Shown here: one piece after another, positions 10,675 through 21,928 of the stretch
How the letters are laid out: the number at the start of each line of letters is the position of its first letter
Position numbering within the stretch: position 1 is the first letter of the stretch
Assembly (NCBI RefSeq): GCF_018614415.1
Contig: NZ_JAGGOO010000015.1
Span: 50,533 to 114,532 of the forward strand
Source: Streptomyces sp. ISL-12
Lineage (GTDB): Bacteria > Actinomycetota > Actinomycetes > Streptomycetales > Streptomycetaceae
Direction: 5' to 3'
DNA: 64,000 nucleotides
Made by a program: the position numbers and the translations under genes
The notes under the pieces: model-generated
What the model was told of the DNA's origin: nothing
The model's database searches: none
The model's input: the letters and a program-made list of their open reading frames with translations, nothing else

Positions 10675-12320
10675 GCGCAACAGCCGTCCACAGCCTGTGG
10701 ACAACGGCGGCCGATCCGATCTCCAAGATCGACGCGCCGAAAATCGAGTACGGCCAGCTGTCGCCCGTCCTGATCATCGTCGCAGCGGCGGTCGTCGGAG
10801 TCCTCGTCGAGGCGTTCGTACCGCGCAGACCGCGCTACTACGCGCAGATGTTCGTCTCCGCCGTCGCGCTCGTCGCCGCCTTCGCCGCGGTCGTCGCGCT
10901 CGCGGCCGGCGGCTACGGCACGACCAAGGCGCACATCGCCGCGATGGGTGCCATCGCCGTCGACGGACCGGCCCTGTTCCTCCAGGGCACGATCCTGCTC
11001 GCGGGCCTGGTCGGCCTGTTCACCTTCGCCGAACGGCGACTCGACCCGGCGGCGCACGGCAACCGGGTGGACTCCTTCGCCGCGCAGGCCGCGTCCGTGC
11101 CGGGCAGCGAGAGCGAGCAGAAGGCGGTGAAGGCCGGGTTCACCACCACCGAGGTGTTCCCGCTGCTGCTCTTCGCCGTCGCCGGCATGCTGGTCTTCCC
11201 GGCCGCCAACGATCTGCTGACCCTGTTCGTCGCCCTGGAGGTCTTCTCCCTCCCGCTGTACCTGATGTGCGCGCTGGCCCGCCGCAAGCGGCTGATGTCG
11301 CAGGAGGCCGCGGTCAAGTACTTCCTGCTCGGCGCGTTCGCCTCCGCGTTCACCCTGTTCGGCATCGCCCTGCTCTACGGCTACTCGGGCTCCATGTCGT
11401 ACGGCACGATCGCGCAGGTCGTCGACGGGTCGATCACGGAGGTCACCCCGGCACTCGCCGACACCATGGGCAACGATGCGCTGCTGCTGGTCGGCGCCGC
11501 GCTGATCGTCATGGGCCTGCTGTTCAAGGTGGGCGCGGTGCCGTTCCACATGTGGACGCCGGACGTGTACCAGGGCGCGCCGACCCCGGTGACCGGGTTC
11601 ATGGCGGCGGCCACCAAGGTGGCGGCGTTCGGCGCGCTGCTGCGCATCCTCTACGTCGTCCTGCCCGGCCTGCGCTGGGACTGGCGGCCGGTGATGTGGG
11701 GCGTGGCGATCGTCACCATGCTGGGCGGCGCGATCGTCGCGATCACCCAGACCGACATCAAGCGGCTGCTGGCGTACTCGTCGATCGCGCACGCCGGGTT
11801 CATCCTCGCGGGTGTCATCGCGACCACGCCGGACGGCGTGTCGTCCGTCCTCTTCTACCTGGCGGCCTACTCCTTCGTCACGATCGGCGCGTTCGCGGTG
11901 GTGACGCTGGTGCGGGACCCGGGCGGCGAGGCGACGCACCTGTCGCAGTGGGCGGGGCTGGGCCGCCGGTCACCGCTGGTGGCGGCCGTCTTCGCGGTGT
12001 TCCTGCTGGCCTTCGCGGGCATTCCGCTGACCTCCGGCTTCGCCGGGAAGTTCGCCGTGTTCAAGGCGGCGGCGGAGGGCGGCGCGGCCCCGCTGGTCGT
12101 GATCGGCGTGATCTCCTCGGCGATCGCGGCGTTCTTCTACATCCGCGTGATCGTGCTGATGTTCTTCAGCGAGCCCCGGCCCGAGGGCCCGACCGTCGCG
12201 GTGCCGTCGCCGCTGACGACGACGGCGATCGGGGTGGGCGTGGCGGTCACCTTGGTGCTGGGGGTGGCGCCCCAGTACTTCCTGGATCTGGCGGGACAGG
12301 CGGGAGTGTTCGTGCGCTGA
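10671..12320 (+). CDS. nuoN: NADH-quinone oxidoreductase subunit N (antiporter-like)
   Basis: The last gene of the first nuo operon, 549 residues and the third antiporter-like channel, next to NuoK in the complex. FFLALEV-type helix sequence (LFVALEVFSLPLYLM) and KVGAVPFHMWTPDVYQGAPTPVT are diagnostic for NuoN. It starts on a GTG overlapping the nuoM stop. A long perfect hairpin 20 bases past the stop ends the operon. Confidence 0.95.
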   Translation: MSATAVHSLWTTAADPISKIDAPKIEYGQLSPVLIIVAAAVVGVLVEAFVPRRPRYYAQMFVSAVALVAAFAAVVALAAGGYGTTKAHIAAMGAIAVDGPALFLQGTILLAGLVGLFTFAERRLDPAAHGNRVDSFAAQAASVPGSESEQKAVKAGFTTTEVFPLLLFAVAGMLVFPAANDLLTLFVALEVFSLPLYLMCALARRKRLMSQEAAVKYFLLGAFASAFTLFGIALLYGYSGSMSYGTIAQVVDGSITEVTPALADTMGNDALLLVGAALIVMGLLFKVGAVPFHMWTPDVYQGAPTPVTGFMAAATKVAAFGALLRILYVVLPGLRWDWRPVMWGVAIVTMLGGAIVAITQTDIKRLLAYSSIAHAGFILAGVIATTPDGVSSVLFYLAAYSFVTIGAFAVVTLVRDPGGEATHLSQWAGLGRRSPLVAAVFAVFLLAFAGIPLTSGFAGKFAVFKAAAEGGAAPLVVIGVISSAIAAFFYIRVIVLMFFSEPRPEGPTVAVPSPLTTTAIGVGVAVTLVLGVAPQYFLDLAGQAGVFVR

Positions 12321-12339
12321 CCCTGCCTCCGGTCGCGCG

Positions 12340-12374
12340 GCGGCCCGGCACTCTCACGGGGGGTGCCGGGCCGC
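12340..12374. terminator. Strong hairpin between nuoN and the convergent Uma2 gene
   Basis: A perfect 12-bp stem (GCGGCCCGGCAC at 12340-12351 pairing with GTGCCGGGCCGC at 12363-12374) around an 11-base loop. It lies between two convergent stop codons. There is no U-run, as is common for actinobacterial terminators, so it could serve both directions. Confidence 0.7.
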
Positions 12375-12386
12375 TGTCGTGCCGCG

Positions 12387-12986
12387 CTACGCGGAGCCGC
12401 GGCGCGGCTTGATGCGGGTGAGGTCGAGGTCCAGCGGGAAGGGGGCGGCCACTTTCATCCGCTCACGGAAGATGCCGACGCTGGTGTAGGCGCCGGTCGT
12501 GGGTTCCAGTTCGAAGGCGTGCACGGCGGCGAGGCCCTTCTCGTTCTCCACCCGCCAGTAGTGGCGAATGCCGGCGCGGGCGTACTTCAGGGGCTTGGTC
12601 TCGCGGTCGCGGGACACGGACTCGGCGGAGACGACCTCGATGGCCAGCAGCACGGACTGGGCGGGGTAGCGGGTCTGCTCCGGGTCCTCCACCACCTCCG
12701 CACCGACCACGATCACGTCCGGCTCGGGCCGGTTCTGCCGGTCGATGTCGATGGTGAACTCGCGGACGACCTCGTACTCCGCCGGGGCGAGTGACTGCAA
12801 CTGCCATTCGAAGAAGCTCACAGCGCGTGAGTGGAAAAGGGTTTGCGGACTCACGAAGACGAGACTCCCGTCGATCAGTTCCGTGTGCGGAGGAAGATCC
12901 GGGAGGCGGTCCAGGTCGTCGGCGGTCCAGCCGCCTTCCGGCGGGGTCGGCCAGGTGGGCTTGGACGCCTTCGGTGCGACGCTCAT
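12387..12986 (-). CDS. Uma2 family protein (PD-(D/E)XK nuclease fold)
   Basis: A 199-residue protein of the Uma2/DUF820 family, very abundant in Streptomyces and cyanobacteria. The family adopts a restriction-endonuclease-like fold but its biological role is unclear. Family marks are ELIDGSLVFVSPQTLFHS near the N-terminus, PEPDVIVVG with the metal-binding acidic residue, and LLAIEVVSAESVSRDRETK with the E-x-hydrophobic-x-S motif. ATG 12986 is chosen because GGGAG sits six bases upstream; an in-frame ATG at 12998 has no such site. It converges on nuoN and is divergent from recQ. Confidence 0.85.
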   Translation of the reverse strand: MSVAPKASKPTWPTPPEGGWTADDLDRLPDLPPHTELIDGSLVFVSPQTLFHSRAVSFFEWQLQSLAPAEYEVVREFTIDIDRQNRPEPDVIVVGAEVVEDPEQTRYPAQSVLLAIEVVSAESVSRDRETKPLKYARAGIRHYWRVENEKGLAAVHAFELEPTTGAYTSVGIFRERMKVAAPFPLDLDLTRIKPRRGSA

Positions 12987-13232
12987 CAGTGCTCCCATGC
13001 GACGGAGTCTCGCGGGCGCATTCAGACTATCGGCCGGAAACGGGCAGGTCTCCCGCGAACGTGTGAACGACCTTCGTGTCCTTGACGGCAGTGAGGGGCG
13101 GTGAGTGGGCGGGGTGGCCGGGGCCTGTGGATAACTCCGTGGCTGTCGGTGCGGACCCCTATCGTGGAGGCAGTGGTCGGGGCAGGACAGACGGGCCGGA
13201 CAGACGGGGCAGGACGTACGGGGGACAGGACG

Positions 13233-15239
<2,007 letters not shown>

Positions 15240-15254
15240 CCGGGCCCGGGCGGC

Positions 15255-16193
15255 TCAGGACAGAGCCGTGAGGCCCGGGGCGAAGGTGATCAGCAGGGGG
15301 AGGAGCGGGACCAGGGCGGCCGTCGCCGTGGTCATGGCGCGGTGGCGGCGGCCCAGGCGGGGCTGCGGCTCCAGGAGGCGGTCGACGCGTTCGCCGAGGA
15401 GGTGGTGGCTGGAGGCGCAGGACAGGACGCCCCGGTGCTGGTTCAGCTCGATCAGGGCGAGGGCCGTGGTCAGGTGGCCGCAGCGCCGGGAGGCGGTGTC
15501 GTCGGCGGCGAGTTCCACCAGACGGTGGGTCTGGTCGCAGAAGTGGGCGAAGAGCGGGACACGGGGGAAGCCGGTGGCCAGGGCAGTGGAGAGGTGCAGC
15601 AGCCAGTCGTGGCGGGCGCGGGCGTGGCCGCGCTCGTGGGTGAGGACCGCGTCGATCTGGTGGTCGGTGAGACGCTGCAGGGCGCCGGTGGTGACGATCA
15701 GCTGGGGCGGGCTGCCGGGCATCCACCAGGCGTCCGGGTATTCGTCCTCCAGCACGAGGAGAGGCCCGCGCGCGGTGGGGAGCCCGGCGGGCAGGTCGGG
15801 GGCGCGTTCGCGCAGATGCGAGCGGGCCCGGGCCCGGCGCCGGCGCGCTTCGGCCAGTTCCCGGGCGAGCATGGCGGTGGTCCAGGCGGCTCCGCAGGCC
15901 AGCAGCACGGTGAGGGCCGCCGTCCAGGGCGGGCCGGCGGAGAGGTTGTACGCCTCGGTCACCGCGGGCGGCGCCGGGGCGAAGAGCTGGGCGCGGACCG
16001 TGCCGAAGACGGCGGCGGCGCCCAGGGCCAGGGCGGTCAGACAGCACAGCAGGACCGTGGCGACCAGGCACTGCCACACCCACAGCGCGACCACCGGGTC
16101 CCGTTCCGGCCAACTGGCCCGGGTCAGCGCGCGGGGCGCCGGCACGGCGGCGGTCAGGGCGACGACGCTCAGCAGAAGCAGGCTGACGGTCAT
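15255..16193 (-). CDS. M56 family (BlaR1-type) membrane metallopeptidase
   Basis: A 312-residue integral membrane zinc peptidase. It has several hydrophobic helices in the first ~110 residues, an Arg-rich cytoplasmic stretch, then the zinc motif HERGH (186-190) and a third ligand in VELAADD (E227), with a final helix at the C-terminus. ATG 16193 follows a GGAG site. Family members such as BlaR1/MecR1 cleave a BlaI/CopY-type repressor after sensing. No BlaI-type gene is adjacent, and there is no penicillin-binding sensor domain. The substrate is therefore unknown. It converges on recQ with a 15-base gap containing a short CG-rich palindrome. Confidence 0.85.
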   Translation of the reverse strand: MTVSLLLLSVVALTAAVPAPRALTRASWPERDPVVALWVWQCLVATVLLCCLTALALGAAAVFGTVRAQLFAPAPPAVTEAYNLSAGPPWTAALTVLLACGAAWTTAMLARELAEARRRRARARSHLRERAPDLPAGLPTARGPLLVLEDEYPDAWWMPGSPPQLIVTTGALQRLTDHQIDAVLTHERGHARARHDWLLHLSTALATGFPRVPLFAHFCDQTHRLVELAADDTASRRCGHLTTALALIELNQHRGVLSCASSHHLLGERVDRLLEPQPRLGRRHRAMTTATAALVPLLPLLITFAPGLTALS

Positions 16194-16463
16194 GCCACGG
16201 GCTCCGGATCCTGGTCGGAAAGGCGGCTCGGCTCTGGATCGTGCGGGGAGTGCGGAAGGGGGCTCGCGCACCGTCCGCCGACAGTATGACGGTGCGGGGC
16301 GGTGCGAGTCAGGTCCGAGGACCGTCAAGTGTCCGTCGTCTCGCTCGGCCTTCGCTTCGGCGGTCCCTTTCTCTTCGCCGTTTCCATGGCCGTTTCCTTG
16401 GCCGCTCCCTTCGCTTCTCCCTCTCCCTCGCCATTGCCGTCGCCGGCGCCCCGAGCGTTCTGG

Positions 16464-17675
16464 TCAGCTCGCGACGACCCGCCCCGTCACCTCGCCCAGC
16501 CCTACCCGGGTGCCGTCCGGGCCGGGGGCCCAGGCGGACAGGGTGACCTCGTCGCCGTTCTCCAGGAAGGTCCGCTTGCCGTCCGGGAGTTCGAGGGGGT
16601 CGCGGCCGTTCCAGGTCAGTTCCAGCAGCGACCCGCGTTCCCGTTCGGAAGGGCCGCTGACGGTGCCCGAGCCGTACAGGTCGCCGGTGCGCAGCGAGGC
16701 GCCGTTGACGGTCAGGTGGGCCAGTTGCTGGGCGGCCGTCCAGTACATGGTGGAGAAGGGCGGCTCGGAGACGACGTGGCCGTTGACGGCGACGGAGATC
16801 CGCAGGTCGTAGCCGCTCGGTTCCTCGTCGGCGTCGTCGAGGTACGGCAGCAGCCGGTGGGTCCGCTCCGGCGGGGCGGTCCGCGCGGCCTCCAGGGCGT
16901 CGAGAGAGGTGATCCACGCCGAGACCGACGTGGCGAAGGACTTGCCGAGGAACGGGCCGAGGGGGACGTACTCCCAGGCCTGGATGTCCCGTGCCGACCA
17001 GTCGTTCAGCAGGCACAGCCCGAACACGTGCTCGCGCCAGTCGTGGAGCGGGACCGGCCGGCCGGGTTGGCTCGGCGTCCCGACCACGAAGCCGACCTCG
17101 GCCTCGATGTCCAGGCGTACGGACGGGCCGAAGACGGGGGCCGGGTCGGTGGGGGACTTGCGCTGACCGGAGGGGCGTACGACGTCCGTGCCGGAGACCA
17201 CCACCGTGCCGGAGCGCCCGTGGTAGCCGATCGGCAGGTGCTTCCAGTTCGGGGTCAGGGAGTCGGCGGCGTCGGGGCGGAAGATGCGGCCGACGTTCCG
17301 GGCGTGGTTCTCGGAGGCGTAGAAGTCGACGTAGTCGGCCACCTCGAAGGGCAGGTGCAGGGTGACCGAGGAGAGGGGGTGGAACAGCGGGGCGAGGGTC
17401 TCGCGGTGCGCGGGGACCGTCACCCAGGCGGTCAGCGCACGCCGTACGTCGGACCAGGTGGTGCGGCCGGCCGCCAGCAACGGGTTGAGGGTGGGCCGGG
17501 CGAGGAGGGAGACGTACGGCGATCCGAGGGCGCGGGCCGCCGCGCCGGCGTCGAGGACGTGGTCGCCCAGCCGGACGCCCACCGTCCGCTCCTCCTTCCC
17601 GGGGGTCGAGAACACGCCGTACGGGAGGTTGTGCGGGCCGAAGGGGTGGCCTTCGGGGACGTCGAAGAGGGGCAT
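16464..17675 (-). CDS. fahA: Fumarylacetoacetase
   Basis: The last step of tyrosine/homogentisate catabolism: hydrolysis of 4-fumarylacetoacetate to fumarate and acetoacetate. It has 403 residues, with the small N-terminal SH3-like domain and the catalytic FAH domain. Readable motifs are DFYASENHARNVGRIFRP, the metal-binding EAEVGFVVG, and LLNDWSARDIQAWEYVPLGP followed by FLGKSF. ATG 17675 has a GCGAGG site eight bases upstream. It stands alone rather than with other homogentisate-pathway genes, which is common in Streptomyces. A GGTGCC hexamer array lies in its upstream leader. Confidence 0.93.
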   Translation of the reverse strand: MPLFDVPEGHPFGPHNLPYGVFSTPGKEERTVGVRLGDHVLDAGAAARALGSPYVSLLARPTLNPLLAAGRTTWSDVRRALTAWVTVPAHRETLAPLFHPLSSVTLHLPFEVADYVDFYASENHARNVGRIFRPDAADSLTPNWKHLPIGYHGRSGTVVVSGTDVVRPSGQRKSPTDPAPVFGPSVRLDIEAEVGFVVGTPSQPGRPVPLHDWREHVFGLCLLNDWSARDIQAWEYVPLGPFLGKSFATSVSAWITSLDALEAARTAPPERTHRLLPYLDDADEEPSGYDLRISVAVNGHVVSEPPFSTMYWTAAQQLAHLTVNGASLRTGDLYGSGTVSGPSERERGSLLELTWNGRDPLELPDGKRTFLENGDEVTLSAWAPGPDGTRVGLGEVTGRVVAS

Positions 17676-18085
17676 CTGTGGTGCCTCGCTTTCGTACTCG
17701 ACGGTGGGTGCCGGTGCCGGTGCCGGTGCCGGTGCCTGCGGGTGCGGGCTGGTGCCTGCCCGTGGGTGTCGGGGCGTGTCGGTGCCGGGTGCGCACCGCC
17801 TGTGCTGGGGGTTCCGGGTGGCCGGGCCACACGTTACGGCGGTCGGGGCGCGCCGGGGCAGAGCGCGGGCCGACGGTGTGTACGGCGGGGTGAGTGACGG
17901 GTGAGGTGCCCGGTCGGGTGCCGGACGGGGTGGGCGGCGGCTAGCGCTCCGCTTCCGCTTGTGTGCGGGAAGTTGTCCACAGGCCGGTCCGCAATCTTGA
18001 CGGAGCGGTGCGAACGGGGAGAGTCTGGACGGGTGCCGGAAGGCCTCGGGGAGGGGGCGTTCCGACGGCACATCAGGGGGAGCGG
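17676..18085. other. Divergent intergenic region between fahA and the polysaccharide operon
   Basis: About 410 bases between two divergent starts, so promoters for both directions should be here. It contains the GGTGCC hexamer repeat near fahA and a perfect Streptomyces-type DnaA box, TTGTCCACA, at 17973-17981. No reading frame in it looks like a real gene. Confidence 0.6.
17707..17736. repeat. GGTGCC hexamer, five tandem copies
   Basis: Five perfect GGTGCC units sit 32 bases upstream of the fahA start. A further degenerate GGTGCC copy follows at 17751. They lie in the presumed 5' leader or promoter of fahA. Confidence 0.9.
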
Positions 18086-19375
18086 ATGGCCATTGGGGAG
18101 GCCGGTCCGGGTTCGGTGTCGTCGCATGCCAGGCCGAAACGCCCGGCGCGCACCATGCGCGACAGACTCGGCCGGGAATGCGTGTACGTACCGTCGTGCC
18201 GGTTCGGCCTGTACGCGGCACTGCGGCACTGGTGCCCGCCGGGCGGCCGGGTGCTGATGTCGCCGGTCAACGACGACGTCATCTTCTTCGTCGTCCTGGC
18301 GGCCGGACTGCGGCCGGTGCAGGCGCCGTTGAACCCGTGGGACGCGTCCATCGACCTCGACGCCGTGCCCGAGGAGACATGGGGCTCACTCTCCGCCGTA
18401 CTGACGACGAACCTGTACGGGAACCCGGACCCGGCGCCCGGACTGCGGGCGCGGTGCGACGCGTTGGGCATCCCGTTGTTCGAGGACGCGGCGCACGCCA
18501 TCGGCAGCGAGGTGGGCGGCCGTCCGGTCGGGACCTGGGGCGACGCCTCCGTCTTCAGCCTGTCCAAGCACGTCGGGGCGCACGCCGGGGGAATCCTCGC
18601 GGTCGCCGATCCGGGCGTGCGGGACGTGCTGGAGAAGGCGTGCGAGGACCTGCTGGCGCCGCGCCGGATGACGGCCGAGCTCGCCTACGCCGTCCGGCCG
18701 TACGCGGAGGCGGCCGTGCGGGGGCTGCGGCTGCGGCGGGCCGCCTGGGCGACGCTGCGGGTGCTGGGCATGGCCGAGCGCGAGGAGATCCGGATGCCGC
18801 TGCGGCCCGAGGCGCTGGCCCGTGCGGTCGCCGCCGCGCCGGATCTGGACGCGCACGACCCCTGGGTCCGCGTCGACATGCACGACTACCGGCTGAGCTC
18901 CGGCCGGTTCCGGCTCGCCCGCGTCGGCCGCAAGCTCGACCGGCTGGACGAGGTGCTCGCCGACTGCCGCGCGGGGACGGAACTGTTGCTGGCGACGCGC
19001 TGGGCACACGCCGGGCGCGGGGGGCCGGACGGCGCGGTGCAGCCGTTGTTCCGGGTGCCGCTGCTCGTGGCGGACCGGGACGCGGCGGCGGCGGCTCTGG
19101 CGCGGCGGGGCATCGTCGTCGGGTACCTCTACGACCCGCCTCTGGACGACTACGCCGGCGTGGAGTTCACCGACCTCTCGCCCGCTCCCGAGGCGGCGCG
19201 CTGGTTCGCGCGGCACGCGCTGCCCGTGGACCCGCTGCGCGCGCGGGAGGCCATCGAGGTCCTGGAGGATTCCGGCGTCCGGCCTGCCGAGCCGCCCGAG
19301 GGCCTGAGCAGGCCGGGGCCCCTGCCGGAAGAACCGGGTCCGTTACCGCGAGGGCCGGGGCCGTTCCGTGACTGA
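18086..19375 (+). CDS. DegT/DnrJ/EryC1/StrS-type PLP-dependent enzyme
   Basis: A 429-residue fold-type I PLP enzyme of the family that aminates keto-sugars for surface polysaccharides and antibiotics. LFEDAAHAIGS (around 131-141) carries the cofactor-ring residues, and SLSKHVGAHAGG contains the Schiff-base lysine K161. ATG 18086 has GGGGGAGC just upstream; the frame is open further back to 17963 but without a site. The Pro-rich C-terminus overlaps the next gene by eight bases. It opens the plus-strand polysaccharide operon, so a nucleotide-sugar substrate is likely but not shown. No sugar dehydratase lies beside it. Confidence 0.85.
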   Translation: MAIGEAGPGSVSSHARPKRPARTMRDRLGRECVYVPSCRFGLYAALRHWCPPGGRVLMSPVNDDVIFFVVLAAGLRPVQAPLNPWDASIDLDAVPEETWGSLSAVLTTNLYGNPDPAPGLRARCDALGIPLFEDAAHAIGSEVGGRPVGTWGDASVFSLSKHVGAHAGGILAVADPGVRDVLEKACEDLLAPRRMTAELAYAVRPYAEAAVRGLRLRRAAWATLRVLGMAEREEIRMPLRPEALARAVAAAPDLDAHDPWVRVDMHDYRLSSGRFRLARVGRKLDRLDEVLADCRAGTELLLATRWAHAGRGGPDGAVQPLFRVPLLVADRDAAAAALARRGIVVGYLYDPPLDDYAGVEFTDLSPAPEAARWFARHALPVDPLRAREAIEVLEDSGVRPAEPPEGLSRPGPLPEEPGPLPRGPGPFRD

Positions 19376-21893
19376 GGCGCAGGTGCAGGAGACGGCGGAG
19401 GCGCGGGCGGACGACGGGGACCGGCCGTCCGACGGGGCGCACGGCTCCGACTCGCTGTTCAAGAACGCCTACTTCCTCATGCTCAGCACCGGCGTGTCCG
19501 CCGTGCTCGGGCTGGGTTTCTGGCTGGTGTCCGCCCGGTACTACACCGAGGAGGCCGTCGGCCAGGGCTCGGCCGCGATCGCGGCGATGCGGCTGCTGGC
19601 CAGCATCACGGCGACGACGATGATCGGCGCCGTGGTCCGCTTCGTGCCGCGTGCCGGACGGGCGACGGGGTCACTGGTCTGGCGTGCCTACGCGGCCAGT
19701 TCGGTGGTCGTCGCGCTGGCGGCCGGCGTCTTCCTGCTCACCCTCGACCGGTGGGGCGACTCGTACGCGCCGCTGGGCACGCCGGTGGCGGGGACGCTGT
19801 TCGTCGCCGCCTGCGTGGCCTGGGCGCTGCTCACCCTCCAGGACGGGGTGCTGACCGGGCTGCGCAAAGCCGAGTGGGTGCCGGCCGGCAACGCGGTGTT
19901 CTCGGTCGGGAAGCTGATCCTGCTCGCCGTCTTCGCCTCCGCGCTGCCGGTGCTCGGCATCTTCGTCTCGTGGGCCGTGGCGATCGCTTTCTCCACGCTG
20001 CCCCTCGGCTGGCTGATCTTCCGCAAGCTGATACCGCGACAGGCCGCCGCCGACCACGACCTCGAACCGCCCGCCTACCGTGAGATGGGCCGTTTCCTGG
20101 CAGGCGACTCGCTGGGCGCGCTGTTCAGCCTGGCCATGATCAACCTGCTGCCGGTGATGGTCGCCGTCCGCTTCACCGCCGCGGAGAACGGCTACTTCTA
20201 CGTGGCGTACACCGTCGGCGGCACGATGGAGTTCATGGCCATCAACATGGCCTCCTCGCTCACCGCGCACGCCTCGCACGACCCGCGCCACCTCGCCGAC
20301 GGCGTCCGCGGGGCGCTGCGCCGCATGACGCTGCTGCTGGTGCCGGTCGTAGCGTTCCTGGTGGCCTTCGCGCCGCAGATCCTCGCCCCGTTCAACGACG
20401 ACTACGCCGAGCACGGCTCCGCGGTGCTGCGGCTGCTCGCCCTCGGTGCGCTGCCGCGGATCGTGGTGGAGCTGTACATAGGGGTGCTGCGTGTCCAGGG
20501 CCGGACCGGAGCGCTCGCCGCTGTCCAAGGCGCGATGTGCGCCCTCGTGCTGGGCAGCGCGACCGTGCTGTTCACACCGGCCGGGATCGCGGGCGCCGGC
20601 TGGGCGGTGCTGCTGGGGATGACGTTGGTCGCCGCCGGCTGTGTGCCGGGCCTGCGCGCGGCGCTGCGCGGCGGCGGCGCCTCCGGCCGGGATACGGGCG
20701 GTGGACCCGGCGACGGGAAGGCGACGGGAGGCCGCCGGAAGCCGACGGCACCCGGCGCACCCTCCTACGGCACCCGCTGGGCACGGCTGAACGCCACCGC
20801 CGGGTACGGCACGAGCTGGGCCCGCAAGGCCGCGTACGCGGTTGATCCGGCCGACGGGAGGCAGGGGGAGGGGCGGGAGGACACCGTCACCCTCTTCATC
20901 GGGCGGCCCGGTTATGAGCGGGAGGCGTTGGAGGCGGATCCGCTGGCCGTGATCGTCCGGTCGTCGGACGGTGCGGGGGGCGGGCCGTCCGGTGGCCCGC
21001 CCGAACTGGAGGGCGGGGACGGCGGGGGCGCCGGGGAGGAGGAATCCCCGGGGGCGCAAGGGGCTTTGGGCTCCCTGGGGTCCCCGGGAGTGCAGGGAGC
21101 CGAGCCCGTCGGATCCGGTTCGTCCACTCTGTCCGCTCCGCCCGCTGGGCCCGCTCCGCCCGCTGGGTCCGCTGGGTCCGCTGGGTCCGCTCGGTCCCTC
21201 GGGTCTGCCCGGTCCGTCGAGGAAGAGACCTGGGAAAGGCGGCTGTGGACCGGCCTCTGGGTGGTGCTCGGCGTCGCCACCGCGGTCTTCTGGACGGCGC
21301 TGCGCGGACTGCCCTGGCTGGACGGGGCCTCCCGGACGGCGGTGACCGGCCGTGAGCTGCTGGAGGAGCTGCCCTTGGCCGCGCTCGTCGCGGGCGGGGC
21401 ACTGCTGGTCGTGTTCGTGGCCTCCGTGACCCTGAGCGCGCGCCTCGACTGGCGGCTCCCCGGGGCCGCCCTGGGCGCCGCCGTGATCGCTCTGTACGTG
21501 GCACCTGTCGCCCTCGGCCGGGAACCACAGCCGGTGGACGGGACGTTCTACACCAAGACGGCCGGATTCCTCGCGGACGCGGTGGGGCTCGACGGCCCCG
21601 AGCCGCTGCTGCGCTGGGCACCGCCCGTTCTGCAACTGCTGTGTCTCGTGCCGCTGTGGCTGCTGCTCGCGTACGCGGGCGACCGGCTGCCGTGGCCGGG
21701 ACGCTGGGGGGTTCTGTATCTCGCCGCGGTGGGCGGCTGGGTGTGGCGGCAGGCGCTCGCGCCGGTCGCGCTGCCCCTTCTCCTGCTGCTCGCGCTGCTC
21801 GTCCTGCTCGTCCTGGTCCTGCCACCGCGCCGACCGGCCCCGACGTCCGAGCCCCCGCGCCGCTCCAGACCGAACGACAGATCCAGGGACTGA
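19368..21893 (+). CDS. Polysaccharide flippase (Wzx/MATE-like) fused to a C-terminal membrane domain
   Basis: 841 residues in three parts. Residues ~28-440 form a 12-14-helix oligosaccharide flippase of the MOP superfamily, beginning LFKNAYFLMLSTGVSAVLGLG, presumed to move lipid-linked glycans across the membrane. Residues ~440-620 are a hydrophilic Gly/Pro/Ser-rich linker with short repeats. Residues ~620-815 add about six more hydrophobic segments not found in ordinary flippases and end in a very Leu-rich helix. The GTG start overlaps the DegT gene by eight bases. The C-terminal domain could be a partner for the glycosyltransferase that follows; I do not recognise it. Confidence 0.8.
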   Translation: MTEAQVQETAEARADDGDRPSDGAHGSDSLFKNAYFLMLSTGVSAVLGLGFWLVSARYYTEEAVGQGSAAIAAMRLLASITATTMIGAVVRFVPRAGRATGSLVWRAYAASSVVVALAAGVFLLTLDRWGDSYAPLGTPVAGTLFVAACVAWALLTLQDGVLTGLRKAEWVPAGNAVFSVGKLILLAVFASALPVLGIFVSWAVAIAFSTLPLGWLIFRKLIPRQAAADHDLEPPAYREMGRFLAGDSLGALFSLAMINLLPVMVAVRFTAAENGYFYVAYTVGGTMEFMAINMASSLTAHASHDPRHLADGVRGALRRMTLLLVPVVAFLVAFAPQILAPFNDDYAEHGSAVLRLLALGALPRIVVELYIGVLRVQGRTGALAAVQGAMCALVLGSATVLFTPAGIAGAGWAVLLGMTLVAAGCVPGLRAALRGGGASGRDTGGGPGDGKATGGRRKPTAPGAPSYGTRWARLNATAGYGTSWARKAAYAVDPADGRQGEGREDTVTLFIGRPGYEREALEADPLAVIVRSSDGAGGGPSGGPPELEGGDGGGAGEEESPGAQGALGSLGSPGVQGAEPVGSGSSTLSAPPAGPAPPAGSAGSAGSARSLGSARSVEEETWERRLWTGLWVVLGVATAVFWTALRGLPWLDGASRTAVTGRELLEELPLAALVAGGALLVVFVASVTLSARLDWRLPGAALGAAVIALYVAPVALGREPQPVDGTFYTKTAGFLADAVGLDGPEPLLRWAPPVLQLLCLVPLWLLLAYAGDRLPWPGRWGVLYLAAVGGWVWRQALAPVALPLLLLLALLVLLVLVLPPRRPAPTSEPPRRSRPNDRSRD
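21162..21197. repeat. Nine-base GCTGGGTCC tandem repeat inside the flippase linker
   Basis: Three perfect and one near-perfect 9-base units, in frame. They encode Ala-Gly-Ser triplets in the hydrophilic linker between the flippase and the extra membrane domain. The surrounding sequence back to about 21131 is a degenerate version of the same unit. Confidence 0.85.
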
Positions 21894-21928
21894 TCGAGCA
21901 CAGAGCCGAACCGCCAGGGGGGAACGTC

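Noticed and set aside
6823..10704. A very long open frame on the minus strand (about 1290 codons) across nuoK to nuoM
   Set aside because: It is antisense to clearly recognisable membrane subunits and its translation is His/Asp/Arg/Gln-rich with no domain. Long antisense frames are expected in DNA of this composition.
12987..13232. N-terminal extension of RecQ and of the Uma2 protein into their shared promoter
   Set aside because: The extra residues are unlike the families, and better-placed ribosome sites support the shorter starts.
16194..16463. Search for a BlaI-type regulator next to the M56 gene
   Set aside because: The gap of 270 bases is pyrimidine-rich low-complexity sequence without a plausible gene.
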